A stretch of DNA of 23,770 nt from Geobacter sp. UBA6169. Lineage in GTDB: Bacteria; Desulfobacterota; Desulfuromonadia; Geobacterales; Pseudopelobacteraceae. Below the pieces are notes generated by a model. That model ran no database searches and was not told the DNA's origin. It saw nothing but the letters and a program-made list of their open reading frames with translations. The position numbers were made by a program, and so were the translations under genes. Below, piece by piece: positions 1 to 7,546 of the stretch (its first letter is position 1; every line of letters starts with the position of its first letter). The stretch lies in the NCBI GenBank assembly GCA_002422265.1, contig DIUB01000028.1:3680-27449 (forward strand), read 5' to 3'.

Positions 1-3000
1 TGCTCTGCAGGCGGGGCCGGTACCAGCTGCGGCACGGTCGCATCAGGCTCGACAGAAGATACGGCTTCAGCCTGCTCGCACAACTGGCGGACCGTGGGGG
101 TCTTGAAGAACCCCTGCATCTCCACCCGCAGCCCCAGCTGCTTCTGCATCCGGGCCAGCAGAAAGGCTGCCTTGAGCGATTGACCGCCAATGGTAAAGAA
201 ATTGTCGTCAATGCCGACTCTGGGCAGCTTCAGTACCTCCTGCCACAGTTCGGCCATCTGTTTTTCAAGATCACTGCGTGGTGCAGTGTAGACGGCTTCC
301 TCACGGACCGCAGCCTCAGGCCGGGGCAGGGCCTTGCGGTCAATCTTGCCGGAACCGGTCAGCGGCAGCGCCTCCAGCTGCAGGGCATACTGGGGCAACA
401 TGTATTCCGGCAGGGTTGTGCCCAGTTCTTCCCGCAGCCGGGCAGCATCAAGGGGCCGCTCGGCTGTCAGATAGGCGCAGAGCGCCACCCGGCCGGATGG
501 CTCCCTGATATCCAGCACCGCACACTGCCGCACCCCATCCAGTTTCAGGATGGCAGCCTCGATCTCACCCGGCTCGATCCGGAAGCCGCGAATCTTGAGC
601 TGGCGGTCGATCCTTCCTAAGTGTTCCAGAGTGCCGTCCGGGAGCCAGCGGGCCAGGTCGCCGGTGCGATACATCCGCTCACCCGGCTCGAACGGATTCG
701 GTACAAAGGCAGCTGCAGTCTTGTCCGGCAGGTTCCAGTAGCCCCGTGCCAGGGCTACCCCGGCTATGCAGAGCTCACCCGGTGCGCCGATGGGCTGCAG
801 GTTGTCGTACTGGTCCAGGATAGAGATCCGGTAGTTGGCCAGGGGCCTGCCGATCGGGATGTTAGCGTACTCCCGGTTCACCGGAAACTGGGTGCAGTAG
901 ACCGAGGCCTCGGTGGGGCCGTAACCGTTGAACAGCTGGTAGGCCCGTTTGCGGAAGAAACGCAGCTTTTCCCCGCCAACATCCAGGCTCTTCAGGGAGC
1001 GGTTGTCGAACAGTTCGATAAACTGCTCCCCCAGCTGGGTGGTGAAAAAGGCCCGGGTGATCCCCTGCTGCTCGTAGTAGTCATTGAGCGGCACCAGGTT
1101 GAGCCGGATCTCGTCCGGTACAATATAGAGGGTGGCTCCGCAGGCCAGGGTGGGATAGATCTCGAAGATCGAGACATCAAAGCTGAAACTGCAATGCTTG
1201 GCCACCTTGTCGTCCTGGTTAAGTCCCCGGTCCCGCAGCATGCAATGGACAAAGTTGACCAGAGCGCGATGCTCCAGCATCACCCCCTTGGGGTTGCCGG
1301 TGGAACCGGAGGTGTAGATCAGGCAGGCGATATGTTCCGGACCGCTCCGGGGAACCGGGTTATCACCGCCTGCAGCGAGCCGGGAACGGTCATCAAGATT
1401 GATCACCTGAAAATCACCGGCCATCCGGCCCAGGTACGGGCTCTGGGTCACCAGCAGGTGTGCCTGGCTGTTCTCCAGCATGTAGCTGATCCGGTCATCC
1501 GGGTACTGGGGATCGATCGGCGCATACCCGGCCCCGGACTTGAGGATCCCCAGGGCACCGATGATCATCTCGGGCGAACGATCAACCAGCAGACCGACAA
1601 TTGTATCCGACTGCGCCCCGCTCTCTTGCAACAGCTGCGCCAGGGCATTGGCCCGCGCATTCAGCTCGGCATAGCTGACGGACTGATCCCGGAACACCAG
1701 GGCTGCCTTATCCGGTGTCCGCTGCACCTGTTCCTCAAACAGGGCGTGCAGGGTCTTGGCCTGGGAAAAGACGGTTTCCGTTGCATTGAATTCCTTCAGC
1801 AGCCGACGCTGTTCCGCCTCGCCCAGCAGCGTCAGGTGTGCAAACGGCAGGTCCGGCTGGGCCAGGGCATGCTTCAGCAGGTTCAGCAGGTGACCGGCCA
1901 GGGCCTGTATCCGCTCTGCACTGAAAATGGCGGTCTGGTAATCAAAAAACAGCTCCAGCGGCACCTCTCGCTCACCCGGCCTGCCGTGGGAAACGTAGAG
2001 GGTCAGGGGATCGGCATGGGCTCGACGGCAGAGGTACTCAAGCCGGGCGCCGCCCGGCAGGTCGCTGCGCATCACCTGGGCAATGGTGATCTGGATCAGC
2101 TGCGGTGCCTGGCCGTCACGCTCCCGCAGGTCATTAATCAGCAGATCAAAGGGGTACTGCTGGTGGTCCCGCAGCCGGTCCAGCGACCCTTTCAGCTGCT
2201 GCAGCATGGTATGCAGCGAGGCATCCTCTGCCACCTCCAGCCGGATCGGCACCGTACTGACAAACATGCCGGCAATTTCTGCCATGCCGGGGTAATCGCG
2301 GTTCATAAAGGCGGTGCCGATCACCAGGTCGCGGCTACGGGTGATCCGGGCCAGGTAGAGGTACAGGATTGCCAGCACCAGCCTGAACGGGCTGGTACGC
2401 TGCTGTTCGCAGAACGCCTCCACCTGTCGGGCAAGCTCCGGTGGTGCGATACAGGAAAAGCGGTTTGAGGCCACTGAGCCATCCCCCTTTTCCGGAAACA
2501 ACTCAATCGCCTCAGGAATGGTGCTGAACTGCTGCAGCCAGAACGCACGGTCTGTCTGGGCCCGGGGCGAGTCCAGGTACTGCTGTTCACAGGTCAGAAA
2601 ATCAAGATAGGAGGCACGCTGCGGCATTGCCGACACGGTACCGCTGTGCTGCAGTTCCTGGTAGCGTTCCAGCAGACGGTTGACCACATTCAGGGCACCG
2701 CGGCCATCCATGATGCTATGGTGGGCCTTCAGGATCAGGCCCCAGCTGCTCTCGCCGATCAGGGCCGCCACAAAGCGGAACAGCGGCGCATCAAGTGCCC
2801 AGATCGGCTCAGTCACAAACCTGCGTGCCCAGGCCTCATACCCCAACTCACTCCTGTCAGACAGCGACACCAATTCCAGATACCCCTGTCCGGCCTCCAC
2901 CAGGTACTGCCGCACCTCACCAGCCACTTCAGTGAACTGCAGCCGCAGGGCGTTAAACTCCGTTACCACCAGGTCAACCGCCGTGCGCAGGGCCGCCTCA

Positions 3001-3119
3001 TCCAGGGGCTCAGCCATCCGCACCCCGTAGGGCACGTTCCAGACCGGCGTACCGGGGTGGAGCTGTTGCACCAGAAATATCCGCTGTTGGGGATGACTTA
3101 AAGGGTACAGGTCGGGCAT
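1..3119 (-). CDS. Nonribosomal peptide synthetase, C-A-PCP module (partial, runs off left edge)
   Basis: An assembly-line enzyme that activates an amino acid as adenylate, loads it on a carrier domain and condenses it. 1039 codons are visible. Condensation domain about residues 1-430, with HHSIMDG at about 133-139 (HHxxxDG). Adenylation domain about 450-940, with YTSGSTGNPKGV near 600, NGYGPTEAS, YRTGDLARW and the catalytic lysine motif GSGKIDRKAL. Carrier domain about 955-1030, with FFTIGGQSLK; Ser981 is the predicted phosphopantetheine site. The protein starts directly with a condensation domain, so it is probably not a loading module in the usual A-PCP sense; the C domain may accept an acyl or peptidyl group from a partner. 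The ATG at 3119-3117 follows AGGAGGTTGAACC. It lies 12 bp after the MFS exporter stop, so it is likely the last visible gene of the operon. After the carrier domain a Pro/Ala/Val-rich linker leads out of the window; whether another module, thioesterase or reductase follows is unknown. Confidence 0.95.
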   Translation of the reverse strand, partial: MPDLYPLSHPQQRIFLVQQLHPGTPVWNVPYGVRMAEPLDEAALRTAVDLVVTEFNALRLQFTEVAGEVRQYLVEAGQGYLELVSLSDRSELGYEAWARRFVTEPIWALDAPLFRFVAALIGESSWGLILKAHHSIMDGRGALNVVNRLLERYQELQHSGTVSAMPQRASYLDFLTCEQQYLDSPRAQTDRAFWLQQFSTIPEAIELFPEKGDGSVASNRFSCIAPPELARQVEAFCEQQRTSPFRLVLAILYLYLARITRSRDLVIGTAFMNRDYPGMAEIAGMFVSTVPIRLEVAEDASLHTMLQQLKGSLDRLRDHQQYPFDLLINDLRERDGQAPQLIQITIAQVMRSDLPGGARLEYLCRRAHADPLTLYVSHGRPGEREVPLELFFDYQTAIFSAERIQALAGHLLNLLKHALAQPDLPFAHLTLLGEAEQRRLLKEFNATETVFSQAKTLHALFEEQVQRTPDKAALVFRDQSVSYAELNARANALAQLLQESGAQSDTIVGLLVDRSPEMIIGALGILKSGAGYAPIDPQYPDDRISYMLENSQAHLLVTQSPYLGRMAGDFQVINLDDRSRLAAGGDNPVPRSGPEHIACLIYTSGSTGNPKGVMLEHRALVNFVHCMLRDRGLNQDDKVAKHCSFSFDVSIFEIYPTLACGATLYIVPDEIRLNLVPLNDYYEQQGITRAFFTTQLGEQFIELFDNRSLKSLDVGGEKLRFFRKRAYQLFNGYGPTEASVYCTQFPVNREYANIPIGRPLANYRISILDQYDNLQPIGAPGELCIAGVALARGYWNLPDKTAAAFVPNPFEPGERMYRTGDLARWLPDGTLEHLGRIDRQLKIRGFRIEPGEIEAAILKLDGVRQCAVLDIREPSGRVALCAYLTAERPLDAARLREELGTTLPEYMLPQYALQLEALPLTGSGKIDRKALPRPEAAVREEAVYTAPRSDLEKQMAELWQEVLKLPRVGIDDNFFTIGGQSLKAAFLLARMQKQLGLRVEMQGFFKTPTVRQLCEQAEAVSSVEPDATVPQLVPAPPAE

Positions 3120-3131
3120 GGTTCAACCTCC

Positions 3132-4532
3132 TTATGGCACAGGACGTTTCATATCAGAACGGATTGCAGCAACCAGCAGCAACAGTGCCACCACCAGACC
3201 GGCACCAGCAGCATTCCTGAAGCCGCTCACCACCAGCTCCGGTGTTTCCATCACCTGGTTCAGCGGTCCATTGTACAACAGGGCAAACAGGCTGACCCCA
3301 AGGGCTGATCCCAGGTTGGGGATCAGCGCCTTGGCAGCAGAGAGCATCCCTTCCTTACCCGGCTCTGAAAAGGACATGATCATGGTCAGGGCTGCGGTCA
3401 CGTACAGGGCCCGCCCTACCCCCAGCAGGCCCAGCAGGGCAACGATCCAGAGAAAAGGGGTGGCAATCCCGAACAGAATGATACCGCCAGATGCAAGCAG
3501 CATGGCAACCGCTGCACCGATACAGACCGGACGGGGACCGATCCGGTCGGACAGGCTGCCGGATATCCGGCTGACTATGATCGAGATGCCGGGGGAGATC
3601 ATCATGATCAGACCGGCATCGGACGGTGAGAGCTGACGGGCATGGGTCAGGTAGAACGGCAGCACAAAGGTGAGCCCCCCCACCAGCATCAGGTAGCAGA
3701 AGTTGCCGAGCAGGGCAGCAGAGAGCCGTGCATTGCGGAAAAGCCCCAGATCCAGCAGCGGTACTGCGGCGCGGGTCTCCTGCCGCAGAAACAGGGTCAG
3801 AAAAACCAGGGCCAGCAGCAGGGCCGTTATCACCTGCGCCGACAGCCAGCCCTGGTCGTCAGCACGATGCAGGCCGTAGAGCAGGGCCGACAGGGCGATG
3901 AAGCTGTAGACCGCCCCGGCCAGATCCAGACCGGCAAGGGGCTGGGCAGGACGGCGGATAAAGGCAGCGCGGGCCAGACCCAACGCCACCAGCCCCACCG
4001 GGATATTGATCAGAAAGATCCAGCGCCAGCCCCAGTGCTGCAGCAGAAATCCGCCGATCGGTGCGCCAAAGGCCACGGCAGTACCGGCCAGCAGGCCGTT
4101 CAGGCCGTATGCCCGCCCCCGCTGCTCAGGCGGCACATACCACACTACGATCACCGATGAGGTGGCAAACAGCAGTGCCCCGCCAATCCCCTGAAGGATC
4201 CGGAAGAGCGTCAGCCAGAACAGCGAGGGAGCCAGGGCGCAGAAAATCGAGGTGATGATAAAGATCCAGAAGCCGATGCAGAGGATCCGCTCCGGGCTTT
4301 TGGCATCGGCCAGCCGACCTGCCACCAGTAAAAAACCGGTCAGGGTCAAAAGATACCCCAGCACCACGGCTGAGATACCGGCGGCATCGGTATGGTAGAG
4401 CTGTGCCAGGGACGGCAGGGCGATATTGACAATGCTGACATCCAGATTAGCCATGAACATGGCCAGAGCGCTGACCAGCATGGCCATACGCATCTGCCGG
4501 AGCGGGATAGCTGTTTCGCTGTTTTCGGCCAT
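3132..4532 (-). CDS. MFS drug/metabolite exporter, DHA2 (EmrB/QacA-like) family
   Basis: Predicted inner-membrane proton-coupled exporter of 466 residues with many hydrophobic segments, close to the usual length of 14-helix DHA2 members. Seen: the helix-1 motif NLDVSIVNIALPSL, a loop with GRLADAKSPERIL (motif A-like), RILQGIGGALLFATSS (motif B region) and the motif C/helix-5 region ending in WRWIFLINIPVG. The start ATG at 4532-4530 overlaps the stop of the preceding 79-residue gene as TGATG, which implies translational coupling. The NRPS gene begins 12 bp after its stop. From this position I infer export of the NRPS product or self-protection, but the substrate cannot be read from the sequence. 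The C-terminus is short and ends in a basic, proline-containing tail. Confidence 0.9.
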   Translation of the reverse strand: MAENSETAIPLRQMRMAMLVSALAMFMANLDVSIVNIALPSLAQLYHTDAAGISAVVLGYLLTLTGFLLVAGRLADAKSPERILCIGFWIFIITSIFCALAPSLFWLTLFRILQGIGGALLFATSSVIVVWYVPPEQRGRAYGLNGLLAGTAVAFGAPIGGFLLQHWGWRWIFLINIPVGLVALGLARAAFIRRPAQPLAGLDLAGAVYSFIALSALLYGLHRADDQGWLSAQVITALLLALVFLTLFLRQETRAAVPLLDLGLFRNARLSAALLGNFCYLMLVGGLTFVLPFYLTHARQLSPSDAGLIMMISPGISIIVSRISGSLSDRIGPRPVCIGAAVAMLLASGGIILFGIATPFLWIVALLGLLGVGRALYVTAALTMIMSFSEPGKEGMLSAAKALIPNLGSALGVSLFALLYNGPLNQVMETPELVVSGFRNAAGAGLVVALLLLVAAIRSDMKRPVP

Positions 4533-4771
4533 CAGCGCTCTTCTCCGGAATACTGCCTGTCTTGACCTTGATCCAGGTAGTGATAATAGGCAAGATAGAA
4601 GGGAAAAAGCAGTGATTCACCGGCCAGGGTCAGTGATTGGAGCTGATGGGTATGACGATACCTGGTCGAGTCTGCAGTAATACGGTAACTGTTCAAGGCA
4701 AAATAAATCAATGCGCAGAGCAGGTAGCCGCCCACCAGAACTTTTTTCAGAAATGGTCTTTTGGGGTCCAT
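4532..4771 (-). CDS. Small membrane protein, unknown function
   Basis: 79 residues; I do not recognise the family. A basic N-terminus (MDPKRPFLKK) is followed by a hydrophobic segment at about residues 11-27, then a polar stretch with several Arg, His and Thr, then an aromatic segment LLFPFYLAYYHYL at about 53-65 and a charged end. It could be a membrane-anchored accessory protein of one or two passes. ATG at 4771; a weak AAGAGA lies upstream. It begins 22 bp after the stop of the 105-residue gene and its stop overlaps the exporter start, so it is almost certainly co-translated with the transporter. A role as exporter partner or immunity-like protein is only a guess. Confidence 0.6.
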   Translation of the reverse strand: MDPKRPFLKKVLVGGYLLCALIYFALNSYRITADSTRYRHTHQLQSLTLAGESLLFPFYLAYYHYLDQGQDRQYSGEER

Positions 4772-4793
4772 ACGTGTCTCTTGTCGCAGACCG

Positions 4794-5111
4794 TTATCTC
4801 ACTATCCCGCTGAATTTCACCAGTAACACCACGAACAGCAACAAGACCGGAATCGGCAGCAAAGACCACCGCAGCATCGATTGTGGATCTGCCTGATTGC
4901 GAACCTTTCTGAAAGCTACCATTGCCAGTACGGGATAGCTCAGACCGCAGATCAAACATACGATATCAGCGAAGCCCCACCCGCCGCGTATGCCGTAATT
5001 ACTCCATGCGACATGCAGCGTGAGCACGCCGACCATCATAAGCGTTACCGGCACGGCAAGTATCACTGAAAACCAACTGAGCCTTTTTGCAAAGACAACA
5101 TGCTCTCCCAC
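4794..5111 (-). CDS. Small polytopic membrane protein, unknown function (GTG start)
   Basis: 105 residues, family not recognised. Three hydrophobic segments are visible, at about residues 12-33, 46-66 and 82-103, separated by short polar loops with Arg/Lys (KVRNQAD). The likely start is GTG at 5111-5109, 7 bp after the TAA of the decarboxylase gene; no strong ribosome site is seen, so translation may depend on coupling to the upstream gene. It lies between the decarboxylase and a second small membrane protein ahead of the exporter, so it looks like part of the same operon. The product is presumably in the inner membrane. No catalytic motif is visible. Confidence 0.6.
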   Translation of the reverse strand: MGEHVVFAKRLSWFSVILAVPVTLMMVGVLTLHVAWSNYGIRGGWGFADIVCLICGLSYPVLAMVAFRKVRNQADPQSMLRWSLLPIPVLLLFVVLLVKFSGIVR

Positions 5112-5118
5112 TGTTCAC

Positions 5119-6771
5119 TTACCCTTTCCGCATGGTGGCACCCAGACGCTGCAGCCCCTCGCAGGCATCCAGCTTGTCCAGGCGGCACTCGATCAGCAGC
5201 AGCCTGTCCGGCTCTGCCTTGGCACGCTGCAGTGCCTGCTGCAGCTCCTCTTCAGTCGCCACGACCACCCCGCTGCCGGCATTGGTTCCGTTAAACAGCT
5301 CCGGCAGCCCACTGTAGCGCCACATGGCAATATCGTTGTACGGGCCGTCTTCATGCAGCATCCGCTCCACCAGATAACCGTCGTTGTTGATCAGCAGAAT
5401 AACGGCAGGAATCCGCTGCCGCAGCAGAGTGGATACCTCCTGCACGGTCATCTGAAAGGCGCCGTCGCCGGTCAGCACCACCGGACGGCAGTTCGGCCGT
5501 GCCAGCCCCACCCCCAGGGCAGCCGGAGTACAGAACCCGATGGAAGAGTAGTAGGACTGGACCACAAACCGCTCTGCCTCTTCGATCATGAATTCAGGGG
5601 CAGCGCAGAAGGCATCCCCCGGCTCTGCCAGCAGGATCATGCTGTCATCCAGAAAACTGTCAACAGCCGCGTACATCCGGGCAGCGGTCAGAGGGGCACC
5701 TTGCTGCGCTATAAAGGGGGCAGCCGGGACCGGCGGCCGCACCGGGTGGGACTCCAGATAGGTGCGACCGCGCAGGAGCGGTTGCAGCCCGCGCAACAGA
5801 TCCTCAGGCTGCAGTCCGGTGTACAGCTGCTCGCCAACCCGCACCGCATCACGCCCCACTTCGATCATCCGCTCCGGATCAAGCCGGATACTGAAGATGC
5901 CGGTGTCCAGATCGGTCATCCAGGAACCCACCGACAGCAGACAGTCGGACTGCTCCACCTGCTGCTGCACCTCCGGCCTGCTCCAGCCCCCCTGGTACAG
6001 ACCGATAAACTGGGGGTGCAGCTCAGGCAGCACTGATTTGCTGCTGAGCATGACCGCATAGGGCAGCTCCACCTGCTCCACCAGACTGAGCAGTTCAGGC
6101 CCCAGGCCAAAGCGGGCCACCTCGATGCCGGCCAGCAGCACCGGACGCTGCGCTTGATTCAATCGTTCAGCAATGGCGCTCGCGCAGGCTGCAAGGCTTT
6201 CCGGGTTGGATGTGCGCTCCGGCAGCAGCAGCGGCCCGTCAGGGGGAAGACAGGCAGCGCGGGCACAATCTGCCGGCAGTTCCAAGTAAACCGGCAGTTT
6301 ACGGGTCACACAGGTCGCCAGTACCCGGTCAATCAAGGCCGGAGCGGTTGCCGGATCATCCAGCAGGGCCGCATCAACCGTTACCTTGCGAAAGATCTCC
6401 AACTGACGGTCGTAATCAGCCACCAGGTGGTGCACCAGCGCCTTGCCGGCACGCCGCTTCAGCGGCGGAGCCCCGCTGATCAGCACCAGCGGCACCATCT
6501 CGGCAAAGGCCCCGGCCACGGCATTCAGGGCGCTGAAGCCGCCCACCCCGTAGGTGACCACCGCAGCGCCAAGGCCGTGCATCCGGGCATAGCCATCGGC
6601 AGCATACCCGCCGTTCAGCTCATTGCAGGTGCCGACCCACTCAAGCGGGCTTTCAATCACCTGATCCAGAAAATCCAGCACATAATCACCCGGCACCCCG
6701 AACAGGTGGGTAAGCTTCAGTTCATGCATACGTTGCAGCAGATAGGTTGAAATGGTGGTGGTTCCTGACAT
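5119..6771 (-). CDS. Thiamine-diphosphate 2-oxo-acid decarboxylase (pyruvate/indolepyruvate decarboxylase family)
   Basis: Cytoplasmic ThDP- and Mg-dependent enzyme, 550 residues, the usual length of indolepyruvate and pyruvate decarboxylases. In this family a 2-oxo acid is decarboxylated to an aldehyde. N-terminal Pyr domain with PGDY (Asp29), the catalytic cofactor-activating Glu in CNELNGGYAADGYAR (Glu51), and the decarboxylase-specific histidine pair in VHHLVADY (His114-His115). Middle domain about 190-340. C-terminal PP domain with TGDGAFQ (435-437 GDG) and INNDGY (462-465), the ThDP/Mg motif, then GPYNDIAMW. The HH pair separates it from acetolactate synthase and oxalyl-CoA decarboxylase. 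The ATG at 6771 follows a strong AGGAGGG. It is the first gene of the unit ending in the NRPS. It could supply an aldehyde or remove a 2-oxo acid for the peptide product, or act in ordinary Ehrlich-type amino-acid catabolism; the substrate is not decidable here. Confidence 0.9.
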   Translation of the reverse strand: MSGTTTISTYLLQRMHELKLTHLFGVPGDYVLDFLDQVIESPLEWVGTCNELNGGYAADGYARMHGLGAAVVTYGVGGFSALNAVAGAFAEMVPLVLISGAPPLKRRAGKALVHHLVADYDRQLEIFRKVTVDAALLDDPATAPALIDRVLATCVTRKLPVYLELPADCARAACLPPDGPLLLPERTSNPESLAACASAIAERLNQAQRPVLLAGIEVARFGLGPELLSLVEQVELPYAVMLSSKSVLPELHPQFIGLYQGGWSRPEVQQQVEQSDCLLSVGSWMTDLDTGIFSIRLDPERMIEVGRDAVRVGEQLYTGLQPEDLLRGLQPLLRGRTYLESHPVRPPVPAAPFIAQQGAPLTAARMYAAVDSFLDDSMILLAEPGDAFCAAPEFMIEEAERFVVQSYYSSIGFCTPAALGVGLARPNCRPVVLTGDGAFQMTVQEVSTLLRQRIPAVILLINNDGYLVERMLHEDGPYNDIAMWRYSGLPELFNGTNAGSGVVVATEEELQQALQRAKAEPDRLLLIECRLDKLDACEGLQRLGATMRKG

Positions 6772-6935
6772 GGTACTGCTCCCTCCTGAATGAACTGAAT
6801 GAATTGAGTGCCACGCATCCTGTGTGTATGCCGATCAAACAGGAGCAAGAGTACCACAGGAATGGCAAAGTACAACCAATGCATCACGTCTGATCCGCTT
6901 GATGCTATTTGAGGTCAGTACCCATTAGAGCGCAG
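6772..6935. promoter_or_regulatory. Upstream region of the decarboxylase-NRPS operon
   Basis: 164 bp upstream of the minus-strand decarboxylase gene. It carries the strong ribosome site (AGGAGGG on the minus strand, about 6782-6788) and, next to it, two copies of a 9-bp direct repeat ctgaatgaa at about 6786-6803. No convincing -35/-10 pair or open reading frame was found by eye, so the promoter is assumed rather than seen. Confidence 0.3.
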
Positions 6936-7123
6936 GTAAGGAGGCTCGCAATAATACGTTGACAAAATTGAGCTCAGATTTTGGTCAGATTTGGCTGCAG
7001 CGATTGAGTAAAACCGCAGGCGTAGCCAGCGCTACATCGAGGATTTTATGATTGAGCTGCAACCAAAGATGGCCGGAAGATGAGATGCACAGATGTTCAT
7101 ATTATTGTTGCCAGCCTCCTAAC
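6936..7123. repeat. 188-bp nested imperfect palindromic element (MITE/REP-like)
   Basis: The outer arms 6936-6956 (GTAAGGAGGCTCGCAATAATA) and 7100-7123 (reverse complement GTTAGGAGGCTGGCAACAATAATA) match with two substitutions and a small gap. Inside, ATTTGGCTGCAG near 6988-6999 pairs with the reverse complement of CTGCAACCAAAGAT near 7058-7071, and the centre has GTAGC-cagc-GCTAC at about 7023-7036. The element therefore folds into one long nested hairpin on either strand. It has no open reading frame and no obvious target-site duplication. It ends where similarity to a porin relic begins. It resembles miniature palindromic repeats scattered in bacterial genomes; a family name cannot be assigned. 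Confidence 0.65.
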
Positions 7124-7151
7124 GTTGTTAACTGCTTCGCCATGCTTTCCT

Positions 7152-7520
7152 GCAACATCCGGGGCAGGACGCTGACGAAGTTGTCCCGGTAATCAGAACC
7201 CCGGATGCCGGGGTAAGCACCTCACGACTTGAATTGACTGTAATCACCAACAGTTGTATGGTCTCACAAAACAGTACCTGCAAATGGTCCTGTTTCAAAC
7301 CAGATATGCAGTGATTACATCAGCCAGCGCCGGGCTGAGGTATCCCTTACCAGCGCTTCGGCAAACTCTCCATCGGTAAGGGCGACACCGCCTCAAACAC
7401 GACGGCAGAGGTTGACCTTTTCAAAACCAGTGTGGTTCAGTATTCACACTTGAAAGATCAGTGAAACTGGCGTCTGTCTCCGATATCAATGTCGGCACCG
7501 TTGGTGTTCGGGTCAAGTTC
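7152..7520 (+). pseudogene. Decayed porin gene fragment, relic of a paralogue of the 15181-16518 porin
   Basis: The stretch aligns by eye to the intact porin gene. The clearest block is 7355-7443, which encodes RFGKLSIGKGDTASNTTAEV, DL.KT..VVQYS, against RFGKLSLGKGDTASNTTAEA in the intact protein. Upstream, CAGCGCCGGGCTGAGGTATC (7325-7344) matches QRWAEVS, and a 4-nt loss near 7353 shifts the frame. Weaker similarity reaches back to GCAACATCCGG (7152), matching GCAACAGCCGG at 15581. At the other end, TCTCCGATATC (7477-7487) runs straight into INVGT.G.RVKF (7485-7520), the porin C-terminus, so about 620 bp of the middle is deleted; the stop TGA has become TGC. In-frame stops and the frameshift rule out function. 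It lies directly upstream of a hybrid kinase, just as the intact porin is adjacent to the paralogous kinase. Confidence 0.85.
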
Positions 7521-7546
7521 TGCCCCTGTACAAAAGAAAGGCACTT

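Noticed and set aside
621..2468. Long plus-strand open frame of 615 codons
   Set aside because: It is the antisense shadow of the NRPS. The minus strand holds all C, A and carrier motifs; the plus frame is Gln/Arg-rich with no domain.
6936..7123. Insertion sequence
   Set aside because: No transposase frame and no clear target-site duplication; called a palindromic repeat instead.
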